Source: Asparagopsis taxiformis
Taxonomy: Eukaryota > Rhodophyta > Florideophyceae > Bonnemaisoniales > Bonnemaisoniaceae
Direction of reading: 5' to 3'
Length of the DNA: 64,000 nt
Assembly (NCBI GenBank): GCA_030407315.1
Contig: JALQPE010002712.1
Location: 28,041 to 92,040, forward strand
Shown piece after piece: positions 34,717 to 46,779 of this stretch. The notes beneath the pieces are model-generated. The model was not told the origin of the DNA and ran no database searches. It saw only the letters and a list, made by a program, of their open reading frames with translations. The stretch's first letter is position 1. Each line of letters starts with the position of its first letter. The position numbers and the translations under genes were made by a program.

Positions 34717-35445
34717 AATGGGTATTCCCAGGAAAAGAATGGAAGAGGTATCGACTGAGGAAACAGGAAAGATGACGAAACTGTACAGCTTGTATCCGTG
34801 TGGAATGATAGAGAGAAAATTGGTAGGTTACTATTTTTATACTTGCATAACTCGTAACGGTTATAAATACTAACAACTGTCCCAAGCGACATGGGAGACC
34901 AACATCGTGATGATCATCTCTCTTGAACATTCATCACCATATAATAAAGATCTTATTCCGAGCTGCTCGAAGCCATTACCAGTAGATTGGGTGTATTTTT
35001 CGCTGTGGCAATATAACGGAACCTAGACGTGTATGTATAAACAGACGCAGGGATCGAGAATGATGCAGTGAAATCAATGTGTATATTTATATACTGGTTG
35101 TAAGAACGAGTCTACAAGTTCGAACAGAAGATGAAGTCCTCTCAAGAGATTGGTTTTGAAATCTCCGATGGCAGATTTCAAACTCAATCTCTCGAGGGGA
35201 CTTCAAATTCAAAAAAAAATGGAAATGTCCGTTGGCGAAATAATTGTATTGAAAGGCCGCCGAAGAACCTAATTATTCCTCATTACGTACCCTACCTAGC
35301 CAAAGTATACCTGAAAATATTCAGGTTAACTCTTTAACTGTGCATTTAAGGTTTATCAAGATTGTTGCCGAAGGTTTTTAACGGCAGGTAGGAGAGAAGA
35401 TTGTTTTCTGCTGGTGGCTGATTGAGGTGAAGAATCTATTTCTCG
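34717..35445. promoter_or_regulatory. Divergent intergenic region with a 32-bp-arm hairpin
   Basis: Lies between the Tudor-like (-) and methyltransferase-SET (+) genes and must hold both promoters. At 35133-35164 and 35173-35204 are 32-base arms with three mismatches (outer end GAAGTCC, inner end GAAATCT) around an 8-base loop. No equivalent hairpin was seen in the matching region of element 1. Confidence 0.6.
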
Positions 35446-38400
35446 ATGGCCTCTGAGAAGAGAAATCCAGCGAGCACCTCTCGGCGTCCCCTTCATGGTG
35501 AGCGGCGCAATGGGCTATTGCACATCGACCCATTCAAGATCAAAAGATATGTCGAGATTCGAGAAATCGACTACAGGCACGTCGATGTTATTGCCGAGAG
35601 CATTCAGGTTTACGGCTACAATGACAACAACCCAATTACCGGTCGGATCATTGCCGGTGAGGTAGAGGTGCTGGATGGTGCGCATCGTTCGAAAGCTGTA
35701 ATCAAGCTCATAGAGAACGGTGAGCTTCCGCGTGATTTCACTGTTCCTATGATTGAAGAAGAAGTCGACATATCTCCGATTACAAGTGCTGCTTTCCTTC
35801 TAGATAGTGTGAAAGCATCAAACGCGAACGATATGGCATCCAGGCAGAAGAGGATGACTTTCATTGAGTACCTGAATCTTACTTTGGATCTTAGAGATGG
35901 GTACTGGGAGCGAAACGCAGGTGAAAAACAAGGAAGCTCAAGCATGGTTACAATTCGCGACGTGAATATGCCATCCATTAGGCGATGGCTCGCCGTGGGA
36001 TCTCAGCGCGAAGATTTGGCAGAAACTGTGCTGAGGCAGCCACAGTACGAGAGTTGCTTGTCAATTCTTCGTGTGCTTCGCCCCTACAGTCGCATAGAAG
36101 AACCCAATCCCAAAATGGTTCGCTGTCTGTGGCAGTTGTTCTGTATTGTATGGGGAAGGCCGGTGGAAGTTCAGAACAATTTTGCGATGAAGGAGTTTCC
36201 CACATCTCTCGAGAAAAGAGCATCAGTCGGCGAGCAGTTGTTTGGGATGTCTACAAGTGGTGAAATTGCTTCTCCATTGTGTCGCGAAGTCCTCACCTGT
36301 GAGTATTTTCGTTCTGGAAGAAGTGCACAGGGTAGAACATTAACAGAAGAAGACAAAGTATTTGGAAGGCTGATGTTTATGATTTCATTTGTGCACATTG
36401 CCCTCACTAGACGCAGAAATGCACCCATTCGCCGGGGTAGGAAGCGTCGTAGAACTGGGAGGGATACAGAGACTTCTACATTCGCCCCTTTCCAGCGCAC
36501 AAGAGCAAACGGAGAGTCTGTGGGTGTCGTTTTGGAAAGGGTCATGTCTGCCTGGGATACAACAGCGATGATTCTGGGCTTCGAAAGCGCCTACATGATG
36601 TGTCGCCCATACATGGTTTTCGACTCTGAGAAATTCCAATTCATCTGTCTTGCTAATCGTACTGACGGGTGGGCACATCCTGACCACTACTCAGATCTTC
36701 TGCTTCCGTCCCCGGTAGTGAAAGTCCGCGAGGATGCAGGTTATCCAGGCACTTTGGATATCTCTGTTGATGCTAGGTTGAGGTCTTTGACAGAAGCCGT
36801 ACTAGGGTCTGTGCATGACTGTATGATAGGCATTCATGTATTTGGATCAAGTACGAACCAGATGGAAGGGCTGCGCACTAAATTTTTCCATCAGCCTGAC
36901 CGGTTCGGATTGAACGCCTTCATCGAAGCAAGAATTGAACAATCCATCGCATTGGATGGTCACGAAAGACTCAAGGTATGGAAGAACTGGAACCGTGAAA
37001 TGCGTGTGAAGCCAGTTGATGTCTGCGACTTGAAAATTCTCTACGAGACTGAACAGCGCAACGCAGCATCCAGATCTCTTTCTCGTCTTGAGTCGAATGA
37101 ATCAATGCAGCACAGCACTCGCCGTTTAGGTACAGGTGGAAGGAAACCTACCAATGACTCTGGATCCCAGTATACATCCAGCATGGATGGGAGGGCTTCG
37201 TCCGCAATGGACACGGTTATGCAAGATGTTGCGGAGGATACACCGTCAGCGGAGGCAGTGGGTGAGGAAGAGGGGGTACCGGATCATATTGTGCAATTGA
37301 AAAAGGTCATGAAGAGATTTTGCGTGGCTTACAACTGTACAGCCTCGAGGTTAGTGCACCAGGTTAACACTGATTCCATTGGCATGCTTTCAGGGAATAC
37401 TATTGATGGACAAGCACAACTTGTGCTCACCGATCCACCCTTCAACACGCGGAGGGAGAAAGGCAAGACCAATTCAGACTATGATGACATCAATAGCGCA
37501 CAAATGTTTCGTACTGGAAAGGACATTTCTCGAATGCTGCGCCCTGGAGGACATGCCCTGATATTTTCCAGTATCAAACAGTTGGTTGGGTGGGGAGAAG
37601 CTCTTCAAAATGCAGAAAGCGGGGAACAATCCATGCGTACAGACGATGTTCCTCTCATTCTAAGCCGTCGTCCCTACGTATTCATCCAAAACCCAATGAA
37701 CAAATCGTGTTCATTACACAACATTCACGAGTTTGTTGTGCACAGTTTCAAACGTGGGATGGGAGCTGCCGCGTTTGAAATGGTTGATTATTCTTTGCAT
37801 AACCGTGACCTTTCACGACATCCAGGGTACGTGAACGCAATCGACAACTGCCCAAAGCTCGGACCTGGTGAGTCATTGAACTTCGAAGACAAAAGGCTAC
37901 GTGCGGAGCAGAAGCCTCTGTCCATACTTCGAGAGCTTATTTCAAGGTTTTCAAAGCCAGGAGACATTGTGGTAGATCTATTCTCCGGAACGTATTCTAC
38001 TGCAATAGCTTGCATGACAATGAGAGATGGTCTGTATCGCAAGTTTATTGGATGTGAAAAAGACGCCACATGCCATGGATCAGCTCAGCCGTTGTTGCTG
38101 GATTGCTTTGTTAGGCAAGGTCGAGATGGAGTTTTGGGGAGGCAACCAAAAATGACATATCGAGTATTCTCGCTAACAAAGAATGGAATTACTCGATAAG
38201 GAGCAATGTAGGAGTGAAAGACTTCGACATCGAAGTGATGCGCCTGATGGATTCCCGTCGGTATCTTCACTACCACTGCATATGTTGCGATTTGTCTCCT
38301 CTGTTGCGCGGGATCAAAGCATGCTCCGAAGACTTGCCGAAGTCCCAATGAATGAATGGGGCGTAGAAGATTTAGGCAAGGTTTTCTCCGTTGACCCTGA

Positions 38401-38941
38401 GATGATGCTTGCAGTAGATGCCTCCTTTCACAACGTTATTGTTGCTGCATCGACAGTTCGAGAGGGAGGATTGGGGGTTTTTGCCGCAGAAGATTTAGAG
38501 AGGGGCTCTGTTGTTGGATGGTATAATGGGACAATTTTATACGGGAAGATTGGGGAGAATGAACCGCAACGCAGTCGCTTGTACGGACCGGACGGGTTCG
38601 GTTGTACTGGTGAAAGATTCCAAAACTTCAACATGGAGATGGAGACCAGTGTCATCGGAGAAGAAGCACCGGTCGACAAGATATATCTTGTACCAGCGGA
38701 ATACAATGTCTGCAGCTACCTCAACGACAGTAGGACCATTGACGGAATGGAGAGAGTTGCAAATGTGCAACGCAGAAAAAATGCGGAGTTCCGAGTTCAC
38801 AAAGACGTCAATCCTACTTGCGACTTCAAGTATGCAGTAGCAAAACCTGATCTCATCCTAGCGCAGGTTGTAGTAGATGTTCGAGCTGGGGAAGAGATAT
38901 TCGTTGACTATGGATCGCGCTACTGGACTGCAGAGAAGTAG
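35446..38941 (+). CDS. ParB / beta-class DNA amino-methyltransferase / SET fusion, element 2 copy
   Basis: ATG 35446. The first frame gives 917 residues, ending at 38199. ParB/Srx-like domain at residues about 25-120, with VLDGAHR (D77 to R81). Central region about 120-600 of unknown fold, including basic RRGRKRRRTGR. Motif IV TDPPFNTRR with D663-P-P-F666, a target-recognition-like stretch, then DLFSGTYST with D844. One frame change near 38185 leads to the SET domain, 38183-38938 (EGGLGVFAAEDLERGSVVGW, NGTILY, YGPDGFGCTGERFQ, SYLND, EEIFVDYGSRYW). The total of about 1160 residues would be a nuclear DNA/histone dual writer. ParB-methyltransferase fusions are known in phages and bacteria, so this part may be of prokaryotic origin. 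It is the least damaged copy. Confidence 0.82.
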
Positions 38942-39089
38942 GACAGTTTAGGCGTCCAATTACAGATATCAAGAGTACCATCAGCAATAAAAAGTCTTGC
39001 ATCTGAACTCGTACAACGTTGTAATACTACAATCTACCTGAGCGATAATAGCAGACTTTCATTTGCTGAGCGGTGCGAGTCAGCCCACG

Positions 39090-39186
39090 CCCAATGATAG
39101 TGTTGCACCTGGGCTTTGCCATGCCAAAATAATACCGGGTATATTTTGGGTGTGGCCAGCCCAAGTGCAGCTCTGCCATTGGCTGC
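39090..39186. repeat. R4 fold-back
   Basis: AAAATAATACCGGGTATATTTT (degenerate centre, 39127-39147) inside wider arms related to CCAATG, TTGCACCTGGGCT and AGCCCAAGTGCA, CCATTGG. Same architecture as 42776-42886. It lies between the convergent 3' ends of the methyltransferase-SET and alpha oxygenase genes. Confidence 0.85.
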
Positions 39187-39516
39187 CAGGTTTGCATCTC
39201 AACTATAGTTAGTATACTAAGAAGAACAATCCAAGACCTTGGTTACTCGAGTGATGTGGAATTGTGGCAGTCTTGCAAAACTGTGCCATGCATGTAGGAA
39301 AGGAAAAGAGATGAGTCTGTACGATGTAGGGTGTAGAAGCTATGCGGGGTGAGAGGTAGAGGAACTCTAATAGTGCAGTAGACTGACCGTGCTAATATTT
39401 TCAAAGTCATGAATAGGAGTAGATTTAGTTGTGGTAAAGGAAGTATACTACCGAAGCTAGCTTAGGATTAGCAGATGCTGCCTGTAGAGGGAGAGGCAAA
39501 GCAGTATTCTTGCAGA

Positions 39517-42350
39517 TTATCGCGCACTAGGTGCATCCCAGTAGTTGACTGTTTCGATAGCATCCGCCAATTCTTCTTCGTCACTTAAAAGGTAGAGATG
39601 AGAACGAACCGGAAGACCATATGTTAGGCGATTTTCCGCTGAACTACTGAATCCTTTGCCTCCATGGTAGAAGTCACCACGACCGATGAAGAGAGAATAC
39701 GGTGGCACGTAGATGTCCATAACAGGCGTCTTGTACTTCTCAGCGTCTGCACGCGTCAAACAGACGTGGCTGAAATACGCTCCACGAAGCCAGAACCCAT
39801 CAGCCGCGCTTGCCATCAGAAAGTACGATCTTCCAGGTGGGAAATCGGAATCATTGATGACCACCGGTAGGTCTGTGTGCAAGTCTTGATCTGGAGCACC
39901 ATCAGAGGTCAGCAAAAGACGTAAACCGGTTTTAGGAAAGGCCACAGGCTCATGGATTCCTAGGCCCAAGTACATTAGCTCGGCACAGATTGCTTTGCCG
40001 ACCTCGAGAATCATCTTGTTCTTGAATTGATGTTCATCCATCTGCTCGAGATCGTCGCAAATCTTCTTCCTTGAGATAGAGAACCTTCCCAAACGAGAGG
40101 CCTGTTGCTCTGCTGTTACCTCACCCTTGTTTCGAATCTGATGCCAGGGATCATTGGAACTGTCTTCAGCAGAAGAATGAACAGGTTTGAACTTCTGGGC
40201 GTAGAACGTGAACAGTTCATGTGCTGCGTTGCCCACAGTCGAAGAACGGAAGATACCACTGAGTACATGGGCACCCAAGAGATTGAGAGTTGACCTAGCT
40301 GTTGCAAAGAACTTCTCTGCACAGCAAGCTGGACCACTGCACGCTATACAATTCATATGGCAGCAGCTGCACTCAAAATCTCCTGTCGGATTGTTTCGTA
40401 CAGCTTGCTGTCGATATAGTACTTGACCCTAGAGTCTGACGGTATGGTGTTCGGGAGGATATCCATAATCCGTTCATCGACTACCCTGTCGGGGAGGGGA
40501 TTTTCTTGCTCATCGCTGAACAGTGGAATCTCCTCGGTTGAACGTTTAACCGTACGGTTAACTTCCAGTCTTCTGCGCTTCGGAAGGGGCTCTTCGGACT
40601 CTTCTACCTCCGACTCTGCCTCGTTGTCGCCAACCCGTGAACTCTCCGTTCTCTGCCGTTTCGACCTGCGAAGTGTCTCGACTGGCTCATTCACCGCAAG
40701 CGGTGGTGCATTGAGAGGGAGACGGAGGAGAACAGATCCCAATTGCTTCTCAGAACCTGCCACAGTGGCATCAGGGGTTCCTTGAGCCTGCTCAACTGCA
40801 GGAACGGAAGTGGCAGGAGCAGGAGGGGTAGCAGGAGGGGTGGAAGGGGCGGGAACGGAAGTGGCAGGAGGAGGAGGGGTAGTAGGAGCAGGAATAGAAG
40901 GGGTAGAATGAGCACGAGGAGCAGGAGGGGTAGAAGGGGCAGGAGGAGTAGGACCAGAACGGGTAGAAGGGGTAGAAGGCTCATCTGATTGGGGCGTAGA
41001 TGGCTTCGGCGCATCTTCAGATGGCTGTTCATTGTGAACAATGACCCTTTGGTCTTCTTCCATGTCCACAACGCCCGTGGAAAAGCGAAGCTGCTCATAC
41101 ATTTCGTCGGAGACGAGAGCATGCTTCGTACCGCTGTTGTCGTCGGTATTGAAGTGCAGGAGGGTCTCCGCGATACTGTTCGCTATAACAGTCTCGGTTC
41201 CTGACCCATTGTTCTTGAGCTCGGAGTAGAAATGTTCGAGCGGAGGCTCCATCATTTTGTGAGCAGCAACCGGCTCGGACATCTTGAAAACTTCAATCAA
41301 AACACGAACGAAAGGATTACCAAATCCTCTTGTCGTCCTACTCAACTGACGCAGATCTCGCATGCGTGTCCAGAGAGCTGTTATGAGCAAGATGAACCTT
41401 TGCTGATACTCCGAGCCGCGACGGAAGTCTGCCATGAAAACGAGATCCATGTTGCAGCCATACATGTCTACGGACTGCTTGAAGACATCGTCGTTGATGT
41501 CACGGCCTTCTTTAACGGCCCTTTCCTGTTCCGCAGCGAGAATGTCCTTGGTGAACATGCTCGGTACGGAACTCCAGAACTCAAGCGCTTTGTTGTTCAC
41601 AGTCCGGAAGCCTTTCGCAGCAGTCACGTGCTTGTTGATGGCTTGGTAGCCCAGTTTCGATATCGACAACTGGCTGTCCATGATGACCTGAATGCACTTC
41701 CGATTCGGTTCACCCAGCATGTCCTTGGTCGTGAGCAGTTGGACCACAGAACACACTCGGTCTGCCAAAGAAACAAGGGCAACATCATGTGTGAGTGTGT
41801 TTGCTTGAATGGACAGCCCGAGTACTTCAAAAGGTGTGAAGTACTCATCGGAAACTTCTTCTGTCCCTGGGCGCCTGATCAAAGCCACATCGATGTTCCT
41901 GAATGAAGCAGCATACGGATGTTGCCCTTCCGGGTCTTCACGAATGCACTTCTGGAGAGCCGCAACGCGATGGCCACCATCGATGTAGAACGTTTGAAGG
42001 GTGGGGGTTGTGCTGCCTTCACTAGGAAGGAGCATTTTGCAGGCAAGGATTCGGGAGATTGAGGAGGTGAATCCTTCCCTCAGGAACTTCTCCTTCAGCT
42101 CAAGCACTCTCCCTTCCCTAATATGACGAGAGAATAGGGGAGGTCTGTGCAAATCCAAGGGAGACAGCCTGTGGTCAGCTTTGGGACAGTCTGACAACTG
42201 AACCTCGGCGGTGACAGAGTTATCGTGACCAGGGCTGCGAGAAGGGGCGCGAGAGCGAGAAGGGGCGCGAGAGCGAGCGGAGGCCCGACCGCGAGTCGAA
42301 GCGCGAGCAGGGGCGGGGGCAGAGGGTTTGGAGCGAGTGCGAGGAGCCAT
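39517..42350 (-). CDS. ParB-domain / Fe(II)-2OG-type oxygenase, alpha type, copy C
   Basis: ATG 42350 opens a 665-codon frame. It starts with an Arg/Ser/Ala-Pro-rich basic N-terminus, then a ParB/Srx-like domain with FYIDGGHRVAALQ (residue about 120) and SVDMYGCNMDLVF. A Pro/Thr/Ser-rich linker (residues about 450-530) is followed by two basic clusters (RRSKRQR, PKRRRLE) and FSDEQENPLPD. The frame ends at TGA 40353-40355, overlapping the ATG of the next 279-codon frame (ATGA). That frame carries the oxygenase core: LHTD (H160, D162), YFSHVCL, YVPPYSLFIGRGD, YHGG (H231), VRSH (R251). In the homologue at 46186 the same join is in one frame, so the break is a 1-nt shift. Predicted nuclear. Substrate unknown. 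Confidence 0.8.
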
Positions 42351-42775
42351 TGAAGGATGAGGGAAAGCAGGAATGGAGAGAAGCTTGATTGAGTGTACGA
42401 CCCCGATAACGACGATACAGAGACGATTAAGATAGATTTATTTCGCTACTGCAGTCTGATAAAGGATCAAACGTGAACAATCCGTTTCAACTCTGATTTC
42501 AATTTTTTGTTTATTTCTAGACCACTTGACTCAGATCAAGAGTAATACTCGAAATTCAGTTAATTTCTGCGGCCAAATACAATCGCTATACGACGAGTTC
42601 ATACTCAAAGTGGCTAAACAGGTACGAGTTGGTCATGGTGATTACCCCAAAACCACTCAAGTAATAACTACATAATGCTGAAGTCACATACTTCCCAGCA
42701 TTTTGCACCAACTCGTGGAGCTGATGCGTACATACCAAATGCGTCTGTATTCAACATGAACCACGAATAAGTGGG

Positions 42776-42886
42776 CTTCGGCCAATGAGTGCACTGCACC
42801 TGGCTTGAGAAACTAGGAATAATACCCGGTATTATTTTGGCCTCCCAAAAGCCAGGTGCACCAACGCCATTGGCTGAGGTTATCCG
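42776..42886. repeat. R4 fold-back, best-preserved copy
   Basis: Central AATAATACCCGGTATTATT (about 42818-42836) inside wide inverted arms GGCCAATG, TGCACCTGGCTT and AAGCCAGGTGCA, CCATTGGCT. It lies between the two ParB-oxygenases of element 2, upstream of the alpha copy and downstream of the beta copy. Confidence 0.9.
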
Positions 42887-43258
42887 GAGTACCCCCAGGC
42901 AATGGGGTGGGTGCACTTGGTCTACACCCACCCAACTTTATACCCGGCCAGACTCCTGTTCTCAGGAACTGAAAATTTTACCGGGGATAGTGAACGATGT
43001 AATATAATACCAGGTTTTACTATCTGCTATCGTTTCTTGCATCTACTGAAGAGGTTTAGAATTTGCAGCTCCTGTAGGTAGAGCTTTCTGTGGAGAATAG
43101 CTTTCTGCATGTGGTGTTTGTTACATTTGTGAAATTGATCTGACTATATAAAGAATCCATGCAGTATCTCTTTTATCATGTTCTATTGGAATTGTGTTTA
43201 TTACTCTACGGATTCATACCCAACTAAGGCTTCAACACGGCTGGACAGATGCCCTTCA
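42887..43258. other. Spacer downstream of the beta oxygenase
   Basis: About 370 bases. It contains an isolated TTTTACCGGGGATA near 42975 that resembles a decayed R1/R4 core. No gene seen. Confidence 0.4.
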
Positions 43259-46200
43259 TCACTTCAATTTCGAATTGCCCTCCCAATGTCCAACGACATA
43301 TTCTCCTTCTTCACTTTGATGCTGCTCAGTTTTGAGGAATATGTGAGATCGGATCGGGAACTTGTATTGAAGACCCTTATCGCTCTCAAATCCTTCCTCG
43401 TGGTGATAAACATCCCCTCGGCAGACAAGAACAGAATATGGTGGTACTTCACACCTCTTCATTGGAACTCTGTATAACTCTCTGTTGGGATGGGATAAAC
43501 AGACATGACTGTAGGGTGCAAGCACGAGGCCGAATCCATCTGCGCCGCTTGACATCATGAAGTAGGATGGCGGAGAAGGGGGACTGTTAACTTCATCGAT
43601 TCCCACTTCATAGTCTGTATGTCCAGCACGAGGTTTAGTCCGCTCTCCAGTCAGCACTAAAGTAGTTCCAGTGCTGGGGAAGGCCATCGGGTCCTTCCCA
43701 CTAGTCCTCAATTCCAAACCTTCCGCACAAATACCTAGACCGAGCTCAACAATCATCTTCTTCCGATAGAGATTATTATTGTTATCCTCGAGGTCATCAC
43801 ATAAGCTCTTCCGCTTTGTTATAAAGATTCCTCTGCCCTTCTCACCTTCTTCATCAGAGTTTTTCCCATCCATCATAGCCATGCACCACGGTGTCCAGTC
43901 CGGATCTCTGCGGGTGTCACCGGATTCAGAGTTCTTCTTGGCATCCTCGAGACGTTCCTCAAACAACGCAGAAAAATGAAGGAGCAGTTCGTGGATCGCA
44001 TCTGCAGTAGTAGAAGACTTGAATATTCCGTCCAGAATTGTAAACCCAACCAAGTCTATTTCATTTCGTTTCTCTCGGAAATAAGCCCTCGAGAGAAACT
44101 CAGCGGAAACATTTTGTGCCGAATAGGCACTCGCTGCTGCTTCAGCGACCTCGGCTCGAAGCGTATCGACCAGTTTCCCATTCACATAGTATTTCATTCG
44201 ACTGTCGGGATGAATGATAACAGGCAGTTTCGCTTCTATACCTTCCTCCACATCTTTGTCAGGGACATCATTTTGTTGCCTGTCCGAATACTGACCTCCT
44301 TGAACCGCGTGGACTGCAGCGTCTTTGCCGGATTGCAAATTTGCGTCTTCACGCATCTTTTGCTTCTTCTTCTGCCGCGGCCTGCTGGTATCCTCTCCCA
44401 CCAGGTCAATAACCTCTTGAGGGGTGACATCCACCAATTTCCGTTTGGATCGTAGAATCATTGGCGGCGTCTCCGTATTCCTCGGCTTTGCCTTTAAGGG
44501 CACGAAACCACTGCTGTGCTTGGCTTTCATCAACTTCCTAGGCGTAGAACTGGTAACAGGTGTTTCCGTGTCCTCCAGCTCAGGTAAAACAGGTAGGCCG
44601 ACATCCGCTGTAGATAACATAGCGTCTCCAGTGCCATCACCCTGATTTCGTACACCTTTCATCGGGTCCTCCGTTGTCCTTCCAGAAGAATGTTCGGGAC
44701 ATTCTTCGCGGACATCTTTCGTTCCAGACCCATCGCTCTTCCTAGATTCAGGACCTCCTTCACCATCTCGACCAGTTCTTGGATGACCAACTGACATATT
44801 CGCCGGCGACTTTCCACCCTGCTCTGGTCTGAGCGTGGCACTTCCGGCTGCCACTGGGCTAGGTGGTTGTTGCAGGTCATTTTCATCACCGTGGTCATTT
44901 CTTCCTCGATTTGCACCAGTTGGTTCAAGCTCTTGAGTTCCTACGTTCTTCTGCAACACATCCCCAACTTCACAATCTCCAGGTTTCGAAGAATTGTTCT
45001 CGGTAGGCGCAGTAGGCACTGCGCGGTCCGTTGTAACCTGCTTTGCGCTTTCGGAATCTGCCGCTTTCCCTGTCGCCTCTTCACCAACCTGTGTTGCAGC
45101 ACCGACCTCAGCGTTAACACGATCCGATATTTCCAGACTGCCCTGTGTCTGCTGTTGGGTAAGTACATTTGGACTCTGTACCACGTCCGAGCGATCAATG
45201 GCAGCATTTGAAGTATCACCATACGATGCGGATTGTTGTCGTGGTTGAGGTGCAGTATTCCCTTCCAAGGATTTTCGCCTAGTCCGCCTTTCCTGCACAC
45301 CTATTTCAGGCGCGACGGAATGGTCGAGAGAGTCATCCGATAGAATTGGGCCGTTGAAAACCACATAACGGATTTCTTTCATCATAGACCGCGTCAATGC
45401 TGCACGTATACCTCTCCCAGTTGGTGCGTCGGAAGGATAGAAATCTTTGAGGACAGTCAAAATGCGATATCGTATGGTTTTTCGTGTTCGTCCACCTGGC
45501 TCCGGTACTTCATGTAACTTCCTGAAACATGGATGAGGTGAGGAATGCCAGGAGTTTTCTTTCCGTACAGCTTTCTCAAGTATGTCATATATTTCACACA
45601 TGCTGTAGCACCACTTTTGCGCGCATGTCTTTAGACTTATACCACCATCTCCTTTCCTACGTTTCCACATCGTCCACATTGCAGTGAGCTCTAGAATGAC
45701 AAGTTTGGTGTCCACCGAAGCTTTTCGAAACGCAGAAGCGAATAGGACGTCCACAGTGCATCCCTGCATATTCTTCGAGTCTGGCGGACTAGTTTCAGTT
45801 GCAAATCGACTTGGGATAGCTGACCAATGTTCGAACGCCGGGTTATTTACGTCTCCGAAGCCCTGCGCAATCGAAACGTACTTCATCATGATTCCTTCCT
45901 GACAACCTGGAATGACCTTGTTCTCGACTACAACTTTTGTGCACACATTTACCTTCGCCTTCATCAAGCCCTTCATCATCATGAACTTCATGACCGTACA
46001 GACGTGGTCAGCAATAGAAACTTCTATCACGTCATGAGTCTTTTCGTTCAGCTTCTGCGATATTCGCATCACTTCAAGAGGATGAAACATTTCACGGGTT
46101 CCAGGTGGTCGGATGAAGTCAACGCTAATGCTCCTCAGTCTCCATCGATCAGCAACTGTCGGTTTGTTTTCCACAATCGACTGCAAAGCGCTGATACGAT

Positions 46201-46779
46201 GACCTCCATCAATGCACTGCAGTTTCTTCCGTCGGACCCCATTGTTTCACAGATGGTCATTCGGGTGCCAGTTTCCAGAAACCCCTCGGTAGATATTTTG
46301 CTGACCAGATCGCGCACTCTGGCCTCCTGCACAAGACGAGAAGTTGATTCCGGTTTGGCAACATCTAGCGGATTGATCATTTTAGGTTCAGTCCTGCATT
46401 CGACAATGTTGATGTCAATCCCCATCACAGACTCTTCTGATGCTTCCATGCCAGCAGGACTCCCCTCGCCTTCACGGACGTTAGACCTCTCCCTGTTTTT
46501 CGATTTCACCGTCCCAGGAGTAGATGGAAAGCGTAGAGTGTTTTTCCCAGATGGTGATATATCACCAAGGGTTTTTGCTGCCTCTATCATGGCAGCGTCT
46601 GCTCCCTGAATGGGTGTCTGGCTATCTGCCGTCTCCCTTCCCGCTGCAGACGGAGCCCCTCCATCAGCAGAAACTCCGGAGGGTGTTTTATCACCGCCTA
46701 CCGTCGTTGCAAGTCTCTCTGCAACGCTTTCGACGGTATCCTTTGGTTCCGCAGCGCGCTCAGTGTCGCTTCCGGCCAT
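43259..46779 (-). CDS. ParB-domain / Fe(II)-2OG-type oxygenase, beta type, copy D (best preserved)
   Basis: ATG 46779. The first 180 residues are low-complexity and acidic/Ala-rich. One frame change near 46230 falls just before CIDGGHRISALQ of the ParB/Srx-like domain. From there a 975-codon frame is uninterrupted: VSIADHVCTVMKF, MMKYVSIAQGF, QGCTVDVLF, a long Ser/Thr/Gln-rich linker (roughly residues 290-640), basic RQKKKQK, the MKYYV block that begins the oxygenase region, SSTTADAIHELL, GHTD (H about 855), SYFMMSSGADGF, VPPYSVLVCRGD, YHHEEGF (H about 927) and IRSHIFL (R about 946). The H-x-D...H...R set is complete. It demonstrates that ParB and oxygenase form one polypeptide. An N6-methyladenine or similar demethylase role is a hypothesis suggested by the neighbouring methyltransferase. 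Confidence 0.82.

Noticed and set aside
35446..38199. Bacterial chromosome or phage contig because of the ParB-methyltransferase
   Set aside because: SET fusion, nuclear-type basic signals, hAT and NB-ARC remnants and MITE-like repeats all point to a eukaryotic genome. The ParB-methyltransferase may be of prokaryotic ancestry only.
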